From a virus: 21,316 bases of DNA. Under the pieces are notes generated by a model that was not told the origin of the DNA, did not search any database, and worked only from the letters and a program-made list of their open reading frames with translations. Numbering within the stretch: the stretch's first letter is position 1; every line of letters starts with the position of its first letter. Below are positions 12,125-17,963 of the stretch, piece by piece. Location of the stretch: positions 1 to 21,316 of IMG/VR virus record IMGVR_UViG_3300048446_000614; one strand, 5' to 3'. Position numbers and translations under genes: made by a program.

Positions 12125-12341
12125 CCTAGTAAACTCTCCTCCCCACTACACGAGTGGTGGGTTGGAGTGCATCACAGCAATGGAAGCCTCGATGTCGCCT
12201 GAAGAATTTCAAGGCTACCTTCGCGGAAACATCTTCAAATATTGCTGGAGATTCCGAAATAAGAACGGTGTACAGGACTTGAAAAAAGCCCGGTGGTATA
12301 TCGACATGCTCATCAAACACTACAAACCACCCAATGACTGA
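12111..12341 (+). CDS. DUF3310 family protein, 76 aa
   Basis: The start chosen is ATG 12111 (MAADDLVNSPPHYTSGG) rather than the GTG at 12093. The sequence carries the DUF3310 hallmarks: V-N-S-P-P-H-Y near the start, G-L-E-C-I-T-A-M-E, E-E-F-Q-G-Y-L-R-G-N-I-F-K-Y, and D-L-K-K-A-R-W-Y-I-D-M-L-I at the end. The family is common in phages next to replication or nucleotide genes; its biochemical role is unsettled. It overlaps the 86-aa gene by 14 nt and the DNA polymerase by 8 nt (ATGACTGA), so the three are coupled. Confidence 0.88.
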   Translation: MAADDLVNSPPHYTSGGLECITAMEASMSPEEFQGYLRGNIFKYCWRFRNKNGVQDLKKARWYIDMLIKHYKPPND

Positions 12342-14151
12342 CTACACAACGTATTTAGGCTTCGAGCATATTGAGAAGCTCAACACCGCCACATCGATCT
12401 GTTTCGACTGCGAGACAACAGGACTCCAGCCAGAAGTTGGGGGGCTCAGGTTATTGCAGCTTGGGTCGACCGCGAGAAAGATCTTGGTTGTTGTCGACTT
12501 ATTTACAGCGACGGAAGCAAACCTTAAAGAGCTTGATCTATTCTTTTCGAACGGTACTAGGTACTGGACTGCCCATAACGCCGTCTTCGATTTGGGGTGG
12601 CTCCAGGTATATGGCTGGCATCCTCGCGGAGAAGTTCGCTGCACGATGCTCGCGTCGAAGATTCTGAACAACGGCAAGCCCAACCTGAAGCACGGGTTGG
12701 CACCTGTTGCAGAACGCTACCTGGGCATCAAGCTGGATAAGGAGGAGCAGCGTTCTGACTGGAGCGCTGAGTTGACTGACTCCCAGATCCGCTACGCCGC
12801 AAAGGATGTGGAGGTGTTGTGTGAACTGGACGCTCCAATGCACCAAGAGATTGCACAGGCTGGGCTCAGTGGTGCGTATGCGTTGGAATGCAGAGCCTTA
12901 CAAGGTATGGCCTCTATGCGTAACAACGGGCTACCTTTCGATAGGGAAGCGCTCCAGGGTATTGAGGTTGATTACGAAAAAGACATTGAGAACCTCGGTC
13001 GTGAGTTCCATTTGGAGCTTGACGACGCACTACCTCGGGAAGCGAAACTACCGCGCAACGAAGATGGAACTTTTAACCTTAGGGCTCGCGAATCTGGGTC
13101 TATCCGGCTTGGTACCAAACAATTCGCCGGCTTTAACATTGGAAGCCCTAAGCAGCTGCTGGAAAAAATGACGCTGGTGTTGGGGGAAACCCCAATCGAT
13201 GCCAAAACTGGGAAACCGAGTGCGTCTCGAACAGCATTGCGGGAGTACGCAGGAAATCACAGCGTTGTTGCTACTTATCTGCAGTGGAAGAAAGCTGAGA
13301 AGCGTAGGCAGATGGTGGCTGCACTCCTTAAGCATCAGTCGCCTGATGGGTTTGTGCGTGCCAGCTATTGGCAGCTTGGTGCGGAGACTGGCCGGATGAC
13401 GTGCAGTGACCCTAACTGCCAGCAAATTCCCAGAGATGCTCAGTTCAGGGAGTCAGTAGTCGCACCAGAAGGATGGGTGTTCGTTGGAGCGGACTTCTCA
13501 CAGATGGAGCTACGACTGCTTGCAATTGTTGCGAAGGACGAGAACATGTGTACTGCTTTTATTGATGGTAAAGACCTACACACAGTTACAGCTGAGGCAT
13601 TGGGGTGTGACAGACAAATCGCGAAAAGCGCCAACTTTGGTTTGGCGTATGGCAGCGGTGCAAAAGGGCTAAGAAACTATGCCGCTGGAATGGGGGTACA
13701 GATAACGCTTGAAGAGGCAACCATTGTGCGTACCCAGTGGTTGGACACTTACTACGGGGTAAGAGCTTGGCACCGCAGGTTGGCTAATGAGTCTGACAAG
13801 ACTGCTGGGATGATGCCTTCGATTCGCGTTCCAGTGAGCAACTTTCGTCGGTTCTTGCCTGGAGATATGAACCGCCTAACAATCCGAGCCAATTTCCCCG
13901 TGCAAGGGGCAGGTGCTGCAATTCTCAAGTGTGCAATTGGCTCACTCTGGAAACATCTCCAGGGCAGTGACGAAGCCAAGCTTTGCGCCTGCATCCATGA
14001 TGAAGTCTTGCTACTGGTAAGGAAAGGTAAGGAGGAGCAGTGGATGGAGACCTTAAAGGTCGCTATGGAATCCGCTGAAGCCAAGTGGTTAGGTGAAGTA
14101 CCCTCTGTTGCAGACGTAAAAACAGGCGATACTTGGGCAGCCTGTCACTGA
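12334..14151 (+). CDS. polA: family A DNA polymerase with 3'-5' exonuclease, 605 aa
   Basis: Replicative phage polymerase related to T7 and bacterial Pol I. The proofreading domain has Exo I FDCET (Asp25, Glu27), Exo II AHNAVFD (Asn82, Asp86) and Exo III YAAKD (Tyr154, Asp158), all intact. The polymerase domain has the GAETGRMTCSDPNCQQIP segment, motif A DFSQMELRLL (Asp387), motif B RQIAKSANFGLAYG (Arg427, Lys431) with Phe435 at the position of E. coli Phe762, and motif C CIHDEV (His555, Asp556). There is no 5' nuclease domain, as in T7. It starts inside the DUF3310 stop. Phe at the 762 position has been discussed as common in virulent phages, which is only suggestive here. Confidence 0.95.
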   Translation: MTDYTTYLGFEHIEKLNTATSICFDCETTGLQPEVGGLRLLQLGSTARKILVVVDLFTATEANLKELDLFFSNGTRYWTAHNAVFDLGWLQVYGWHPRGEVRCTMLASKILNNGKPNLKHGLAPVAERYLGIKLDKEEQRSDWSAELTDSQIRYAAKDVEVLCELDAPMHQEIAQAGLSGAYALECRALQGMASMRNNGLPFDREALQGIEVDYEKDIENLGREFHLELDDALPREAKLPRNEDGTFNLRARESGSIRLGTKQFAGFNIGSPKQLLEKMTLVLGETPIDAKTGKPSASRTALREYAGNHSVVATYLQWKKAEKRRQMVAALLKHQSPDGFVRASYWQLGAETGRMTCSDPNCQQIPRDAQFRESVVAPEGWVFVGADFSQMELRLLAIVAKDENMCTAFIDGKDLHTVTAEALGCDRQIAKSANFGLAYGSGAKGLRNYAAGMGVQITLEEATIVRTQWLDTYYGVRAWHRRLANESDKTAGMMPSIRVPVSNFRRFLPGDMNRLTIRANFPVQGAGAAILKCAIGSLWKHLQGSDEAKLCACIHDEVLLLVRKGKEEQWMETLKVAMESAEAKWLGEVPSVADVKTGDTWAACH

Positions 14152-14156
14152 TGAAG

Positions 14157-14162
14157 TATATT
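14157..14162 (+). promoter_or_regulatory. -10-like TATATT before the first HNH gene
   Basis: TATATT follows the polymerase stop by 5 nt and lies 23 nt before ATG 14186, but lacks the TG extension. Confidence 0.35.
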
Positions 14163-14185
14163 GGGTTTCATATTGAAGCCCGCGC

Positions 14186-14689
14186 ATGTCACGTTCCAAG
14201 CCTTTACCTCCTTTAGATGTTCTGAACGAGTGGTTTGCTCTGGACTCCAGTACAGGTGTACTGACCTGGAAAAAACGCTCAAACAGTCGCGTGCAAGTGG
14301 GTAAAACAGCAGGGTGGACTCAAAACCACAACGGGCTTCTAAGGGTATCGATTCAAGTTCCTAACTACGGTCGATTTCTACGAGCTCGTTTAGTTTGGAA
14401 AATGCACCACAAAACGGAGCCACCTGATGTAGTTGATCACATGGATAGGAACTCTATAAACGATGCTGTCGTCAATCTGCGCGATGGTACAAACGGACTA
14501 AACAACAGGAACAGAAAGGTTTCATCTCGTTCAGGGTTGATGGGTGCTTTTCCTTCCTCTAACAACGATGGGCGGTGGCAGAGCACCATCCAAAAAGATG
14601 GCAAAACCGTCTACATAGGTACTTATGGAACTGCACTAGAAGCTAATGCTGCGTACCTACAAGAGTTAGAAAAATTAACACAAACGTAG
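14186..14689 (+). CDS. HNH endonuclease with AP2-like DNA-binding domain, 167 aa
   Basis: The start is ATG 14186 (MSRSKPLPPLDVL). The middle holds an HNH nuclease core: L-V-W-K-M-H-H (about 69-75), V-D-H-M-D-R-N (83-89) and D-A-V-V-N-L-R (93-99). The C-terminal part (about 118-160) has the AP2/ERF-like strand pattern G-R-W-Q-S-T-I ... V-Y-I-G-T-Y-G-T ... E-A-N-A-A-Y. This pairing is typical of free-standing homing endonucleases in phages. It lies directly behind the DNA polymerase, a favourite location for such elements, and is followed by a second, different HNH gene. Confidence 0.85.
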   Translation: MSRSKPLPPLDVLNEWFALDSSTGVLTWKKRSNSRVQVGKTAGWTQNHNGLLRVSIQVPNYGRFLRARLVWKMHHKTEPPDVVDHMDRNSINDAVVNLRDGTNGLNNRNRKVSSRSGLMGAFPSSNNDGRWQSTIQKDGKTVYIGTYGTALEANAAYLQELEKLTQT

Positions 14690-14732
14690 GGTGGGCTAAA
14701 ATTCAGGTTGACCGTGTTTGCTCAGAGTTTCG

Positions 14733-15053
14733 GTGGACTCAGAAGCTCTGAGTAAGTTTTGGTTGAAAGTGGATAAGCGTGGTCCGACTCAAGACCACCT
14801 CGACTCACGGTGCTGGCAGTGGAAGGGAGCTCTTTCAGCTGACGGTTACGGTCGATTTTATTACAAAGGTAAGCATTGGAGGGCTCATCGGCTCTCTTTT
14901 CTATTGACAACGGGTACGGAACCTGCGGTTGTACTACACAAGTGCAACAACCCTGCCTGCGTAAGGCCCAGTCATTTGCAGGCGGGAGATAGTAAAGAGA
15001 ACTTGTTAGATATCCTGATTGACAGGATTTACCAAGAACGCGATGTAGCCTGA
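14733..15053 (+). CDS. HNH endonuclease, 106 aa
   Basis: The start chosen is GTG 14733 (read Met-DSEALSKFWLKVD); TTG 14718 is the alternative. The protein has the phage HNH pattern: C-W-Q-W-K-G-A-L near residue 30, G-Y-G-R-F-Y-Y, the first catalytic-region A-H-R-L-S, then V-V-L-H-K-C-N-N-P-A-C-V-R-P-S-H-L and a closing G-D-S-K-E-N-L. The Cys residues probably bind a structural zinc. It is short and has no separate DNA-binding domain. It follows the HNH-AP2 gene after a short spacer with a TAAAAT (14697-14702) that could be a -10. Probably a selfish or homing nuclease; a packaging role is less likely away from terminase genes. Confidence 0.8.
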   Translation: MDSEALSKFWLKVDKRGPTQDHLDSRCWQWKGALSADGYGRFYYKGKHWRAHRLSFLLTTGTEPAVVLHKCNNPACVRPSHLQAGDSKENLLDILIDRIYQERDVA

Positions 15054-15157
15054 ACTGTTGGTTGGTGTAGCGTCAAGTGGTTGTAGCCTTTTCGGTCTGT
15101 AGGACTGGTAATGTCTGGCGTTTAAAGATGAAAGACTGTGCTACAGAGGGAACTTTT

Positions 15158-15191
15158 GGTACGCTAGGCGCAGCTATGCGCTCGGCGTACC
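15158..15191. repeat. 34-nt nested hairpin before the 71-aa gene
   Basis: GGTACGC (15158-15164) pairs with GCGTACC (15185-15191), and inside, GCGCA pairs with TGCGC around a GCTA loop, with small symmetric bulges TAG/TCG. There is no T-run. It ends nine bases before ATG 15201. TGGTACGCT in its left arm also fits the extended -10 pattern. Confidence 0.6.
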
Positions 15192-15200
15192 TACTTGCTG

Positions 15201-15416
15201 ATGGACACCAGAACAGGACGTGCAATAGCTATAGCGGACCTGCTTGAGACCTGCAAAACAGCCTGGGTTTCGGATATATTCAGGGCTATTAAGTTCCTAG
15301 AGCAAGCCGAAGAGGTAAGGACAGGTTGTAGGAAGCAACGTACCAGATCACGTACCAGGCAAAACAACGGTGCAAAGAAAAGGGCTGCCAAGTTAGACCA
15401 GCCACTCAATTGGTAG
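15201..15416 (+). CDS. hypothetical basic protein, 71 aa
   Basis: The start chosen is ATG 15201 (MDTRTGRAIAIADLLE) rather than TTG 15195. The first 45 residues are helical (AIAIADLLETCKTAWVSDIFRAIKFLEQAEEV); the C-terminal third is very basic (CRKQRTRSRTRQNNGAKKRAAKLD) and probably binds nucleic acid. No family is recognised. It lies behind a nested hairpin that may act as leader structure, operator or terminator. A second, overlapping 39-codon frame begins at 15128 but is less convincing. Confidence 0.5.
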   Translation: MDTRTGRAIAIADLLETCKTAWVSDIFRAIKFLEQAEEVRTGCRKQRTRSRTRQNNGAKKRAAKLDQPLNW

Positions 15417-15418
15417 TG

Positions 15419-15424
15419 TAATAT
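15419..15424 (+). promoter_or_regulatory. -10-like TAATAT before the TTG-start gene
   Basis: TAATAT follows the preceding stop by two bases and lies 22 nt before TTG 15447, the same distance as for other small genes here. Confidence 0.4.
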
Positions 15425-15446
15425 AGGTGTACTTGCTCTAATGTAA

Positions 15447-15707
15447 TTGGCCACCCGTCATGGCAGCAAAGTCTACCTGCAGCTACTGCTTGATCCCAAT
15501 AGGGCAAAGTTGCTGCAGGATTTGGCGGGAGAGCAGAACAAACGTACTACCGCAGTGATGCGTGACATCTTGTATTCGTACCTGGAGCGGACACTTCCTT
15601 CGTCTGTTTATGGGGAGGCTGCGGCTAAGGACCATGCGGTGTGGCGGGAGTCGGTTAGCAACAGGGTGAAGGGGCGCTCCAAGAAAAAGAAGGAGGATGA
15701 AGGATAG
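15447..15707 (+). CDS. hypothetical ribbon-helix-helix-like protein with TTG start, 86 aa
   Basis: A TAA lies directly before TTG 15447, so translation must begin at this TTG or later; the N-terminal residues (ATRHGSKVYLQLLLDPN) look like a complete strand, so TTG is the best start. The layout is a strand, then helices (RAKLLQDLAGEQNKRTTAVMRD, ILYSYLERTLP), as in small ribbon-helix-helix proteins, followed by an extension with a Lys-rich end (KGRSKKKKEDEG). An ATG at 15460 is in another frame and gives only a short, poor product. A regulator function is plausible. The stop lies three bases before the next promoter. Confidence 0.55.
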   Translation: MATRHGSKVYLQLLLDPNRAKLLQDLAGEQNKRTTAVMRDILYSYLERTLPSSVYGEAAAKDHAVWRESVSNRVKGRSKKKKEDEG

Positions 15708-15709
15708 GG

Positions 15710-15718
15710 TGCTATTGT
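15710..15718 (+). promoter_or_regulatory. extended -10 promoter TGCTATTGT of the sigma-endolysin operon
   Basis: TGCTATTGT lies 25 nt before ATG 15744, three bases after the preceding stop. The leader contains TTATCTACC. It is likely to drive the 69-aa gene, the sigma factor and the endolysin. Confidence 0.55.
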
Positions 15719-15743
15719 ATTGAGGTTGTTATCTACCTCATTC

Positions 15744-15953
15744 ATGACACGCTACGCATTGGCTCGCTCCACCGCTGATGGGTTGCAGTATCTAGCTGCT
15801 GCCTACGGGAACACAGGTGATGGGGTTGTGTACACACAGATGCGTACTGACGCTGGTTTGTATGTAACTATTGAGAAAGCTATAGATGTGTGTCGAACGC
15901 TCCAGCGGAATAGTTATTCTGATCTTTTTGTTGTTCCTGTGGAGGGGGTTTGA
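15744..15953 (+). CDS. hypothetical protein upstream of the sigma factor, 69 aa
   Basis: The start is ATG 15744 (MTRYALARSTADGLQYL), supported by the promoter and leader 25 nt upstream. The chain is a helix (STADGLQYLAAAYG), a strand region (GVVYTQMRTDAGLYVTIE), a helix (KAIDVCRTLQRNSY) and a final strand (LFVVPVEGV). No family is recognised. Its TGA shares a base with the sigma factor's ATG (TGATG), so the two are translationally coupled. It could be a sigma partner, but only position says so. Confidence 0.6.
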   Translation: MTRYALARSTADGLQYLAAAYGNTGDGVVYTQMRTDAGLYVTIEKAIDVCRTLQRNSYSDLFVVPVEGV

Positions 15954-16807
15954 TGGTTGATACTACTGCGGACTATTTGGCAGAGATTGGGCGTTACCCT
16001 CTCTTGACGAAGAGCCAGGAGATTATGCTGGCGCGCCAGGTTGCTGTCTGGGTTGCGAATGACAATCTGACTGCAAAGCAGTTGAGGATGGGGAGGAGAG
16101 CGTACGAGAAATTGATGAACTGCAACCTCAGGTTGGTGGTGTCGATTGCTAAGAAGTTTCGGAATCGGGTGGGGAAGGCGGAGATGCTGGACCTGATTCA
16201 GGAGGGGAACATCGGGTTGTCGCACGGGATTAAGAAGTTTGATCCTGAGCGGGGGTATGCGTTGTCGACGTATGTGTATTGGTGGATTCGGCAGGGGATT
16301 ACTCGGTATCTCAGTTGTAATGACAGGATCATTCGGTTGCCGTCCCACGCTGGGGAGATGTTGGCGAAGCTTAGGGCCTGGACTCCTAAGTTCTTTTTGA
16401 TTCATGGGAGGGCACCAACGCTGGTGGAGTCAGCAGAGTTCTGTGAGATTTCGGTGGAGAAGATGTCTCTCTACTTGGATAATGCGTATGACGCTGGGAG
16501 TTTGGATAAGCCTGTTAGTAATACCGATGGGGAGACCACGCTGTTGAGTTTGGTCTCTGTTAATGAGGACTTGTTGGCAAAAGTTGAGAATACTATTCGT
16601 TTGGAGGCTATGGATAGTCTGCTGGAACGTTTAAAACCTGATGAAAGAGAGCTTGTGATGCGGTACTACGGGATGTATGGGGAGAGTCCAGTAACGCTGC
16701 TGACTTTGGCGAAAGAGGTTGGGCTTTCAAGAGAAAGGGTTAGACAAAAAATCTCTAACAGTCTGAGGAGACTTAAAGTGTTGGCTATACAGCATCCCAT
16801 TCTCTGA
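15953..16807 (+). CDS. sigma70-family RNA polymerase sigma factor (RpoD/group 2 type), 284 aa
   Basis: Redirects host RNA polymerase. The start is ATG 15953 (MVDTTADYLAEIG), overlapping the previous stop. Region 1.2 is D-Y-L-A-E-I-G-R-Y-P-L-L-T (7-19); region 2 holds NLRLVVSIAKKF (58-69), DLIQEGNIGL (80-89) and YVYWWIRQGITR (107-118) with the Trp110/Trp111 pair for -10 melting. Region 3.0 keeps His132 and Glu135, equal in spacing to E. coli His455/Glu458, which read the extended -10. Region 4.2 is a helix-turn-helix (LAKEVGLSRERVRQKISNSL, about 252-271). There is no long region 1.1. It resembles cyanobacterial primary/group 2 factors, not T4 gp55 of cyanomyoviruses, so capture from a host is likely. 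It is coupled to the endolysin behind it. Confidence 0.92.
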   Translation: MVDTTADYLAEIGRYPLLTKSQEIMLARQVAVWVANDNLTAKQLRMGRRAYEKLMNCNLRLVVSIAKKFRNRVGKAEMLDLIQEGNIGLSHGIKKFDPERGYALSTYVYWWIRQGITRYLSCNDRIIRLPSHAGEMLAKLRAWTPKFFLIHGRAPTLVESAEFCEISVEKMSLYLDNAYDAGSLDKPVSNTDGETTLLSLVSVNEDLLAKVENTIRLEAMDSLLERLKPDERELVMRYYGMYGESPVTLLTLAKEVGLSRERVRQKISNSLRRLKVLAIQHPIL

Positions 16808-17418
16808 TGGCTCGACTAACGCTCGAAGGTTTTACGAACTTTTGGACTTACTACCAGGGTGAGACGCACCAGATGGATGCGGTGGGTGAGTTGTGGCGGA
16901 GGATGCCTGTGGATTTGTTGGAGGAGGATACGGATTGGGTCGTTAAATTTAGGAGCGGTCCTGAGCCTGCACCCGAACCCATCAGTGTCATCAACCAAGC
17001 AGGTATTGACCTGATTAAAAGGTGGGAAGGGCTACGGCTTGAAGCGTATTATTGCAGCGCTGGTGTGGTCACAATTGGCTATGGTTCGACTGGCGACCAT
17101 GTCTATGCAGGCATGACTATCACTGAGCAGGAAGCTGAGAGGTTGTTGCGGCTTGATTTAGCAAGATTTGAAGACTCAATCAGTAAGAGTGTCCACGTCC
17201 TGTTGACGGACAACGAATATGGTGCGCTCTGTAGCTGGGCGTTCAATGTCGGATGTGGAGCAGCAGAAAGCTCGACACTGGTACGTCGTCTTAATGCAGG
17301 AGAGCCTAAAGAGCGGGTGTTCAGCGAGGAACTGCCCCGCTGGGCTAAGGCGAACGGTCAAACGCTCCAGGGATTGCTTAACCGCCGCAACGCAGAGATT
17401 GAGCTAGCCCTCAGCTAG
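16807..17418 (+). CDS. GH24 endolysin (T4/P22-type lysozyme) with N-terminal extension, 203 aa
   Basis: Cleaves peptidoglycan at lysis. The catalytic domain (about 60-203) has WEGLRLEAYYCSAGVVTIGYGS with Glu74, Cys83 and Thr89 in the E-8-(D/C)-5-T spacing of T4 lysozyme; Cys replaces the usual Asp, a known variant. ALCSWAFNVG (about 139-148) and the NRRNAEIELAL end also fit GH24. The first 55 residues (LEGFTNFWTYYQGETHQ ... ELWRRMP ... DWVVKFRS) form an extra Trp-rich helical domain joined by a Pro/Glu linker (SGPEPAPEPIS), perhaps for wall binding. There is no signal peptide or signal anchor, so a holin elsewhere is needed. The ATG shares a base with the sigma factor's TGA. Confidence 0.92.
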   Translation: MARLTLEGFTNFWTYYQGETHQMDAVGELWRRMPVDLLEEDTDWVVKFRSGPEPAPEPISVINQAGIDLIKRWEGLRLEAYYCSAGVVTIGYGSTGDHVYAGMTITEQEAERLLRLDLARFEDSISKSVHVLLTDNEYGALCSWAFNVGCGAAESSTLVRRLNAGEPKERVFSEELPRWAKANGQTLQGLLNRRNAEIELALS

Positions 17419-17517
17419 ACCTGCTACGCTGTTCGTTCAACCAATTCCCTGAGGAGTTGGCTTGTCCCTGATGTAGCTGTGGGAGCTGCATGAAAACAGC
17501 CCTTTGGTGCGTGAACC

Positions 17518-17539
17518 ATTGGGCACTCCCCAATCTTTT
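17518..17539 (+). terminator. probable rho-independent terminator after the endolysin
   Basis: ATTGGG-CACTC-CCCAAT followed by CTTTT forms a 6-bp stem with a short T-run. It lies at the junction of the + strand lysis operon and the convergent - strand tail operon. Confidence 0.6.
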
Positions 17540-17958
17540 CAGATGGCAAAGACTGCTGCTGTTGCGGTGCGGGCTGCTGTCCGTAGGTCAAAAGTTACGG
17601 GATCGCCAGCCCATATGCGGTAAGCATTGACAGGCATGATTTCGTACAAGCCAATGCCGGCAGGGAATGAAGCTGCTTTCCAGTTGACGTGCCAGCCATC
17701 TTTAGCTGTGGCGGGGGTGATAGTTTCACCTGTCTCTTCGTCGTAGACACCATCGTCGTTGTAGATGATGCCGATGTCTGAGATGGAGTGGTCGTGTGTG
17801 GAATAGCTCCAGTTGTCGACCGTTTCGACTTCTTCGGTTTCGTTGCCGTCTTCATCCAAGACAGGCTGCTCTACTTGCGTGAGGATGCCTGTGGTTGTGG
17901 CGTAGGTGCGCCATTCGGCTTCATCGGTGAAGCGCAGGAAGAGATTGATCTTTTTCAT
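17539..17958 (-). CDS. hypothetical tail-associated protein, 139 aa
   Basis: The start chosen is ATG 17958 (MKKINLFLRFTDEAEW). A GTG at 17967 overlaps the upstream stop as GTGA and would add three residues, so it is a fair alternative. The protein begins with a strand-helix unit, has a very acidic middle (LDEDGNETEEVETVDN, DDGVYDEETGE) and ends in a beta-rich domain (GWHVNWKAASFPAGI, MPVNAYRIWAGDPVTF). Similar small proteins lie behind fibre genes in many phages and are sometimes fibre-assembly chaperones; here that is inference from position. It is the last gene of the - strand tail operon and faces the endolysin terminator. Confidence 0.55.
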   Translation of the reverse strand: MKKINLFLRFTDEAEWRTYATTTGILTQVEQPVLDEDGNETEEVETVDNWSYSTHDHSISDIGIIYNDDGVYDEETGETITPATAKDGWHVNWKAASFPAGIGLYEIMPVNAYRIWAGDPVTFDLRTAARTATAAVFAI

Positions 17959-17963
17959 GGTGC

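Noticed and set aside
15054-15157. Possible tRNA or small RNA gene in the spacer after the second HNH gene
   Set aside because: No cloverleaf arms, T-loop GTTC-A or acceptor pairing could be found by reading.
15128-15247. 39-codon + strand frame starting MKDCATEGTFG
   Set aside because: It overlaps the nested hairpin and the better 71-aa gene in another frame; no independent support.
17490-17630. 46-codon + strand frame starting MKTALWCVNHW, hydrophobic enough to suggest a holin
   Set aside because: It runs through the terminator and lies antisense to the conserved C-terminus of the 139-aa tail gene; most likely a shadow frame.
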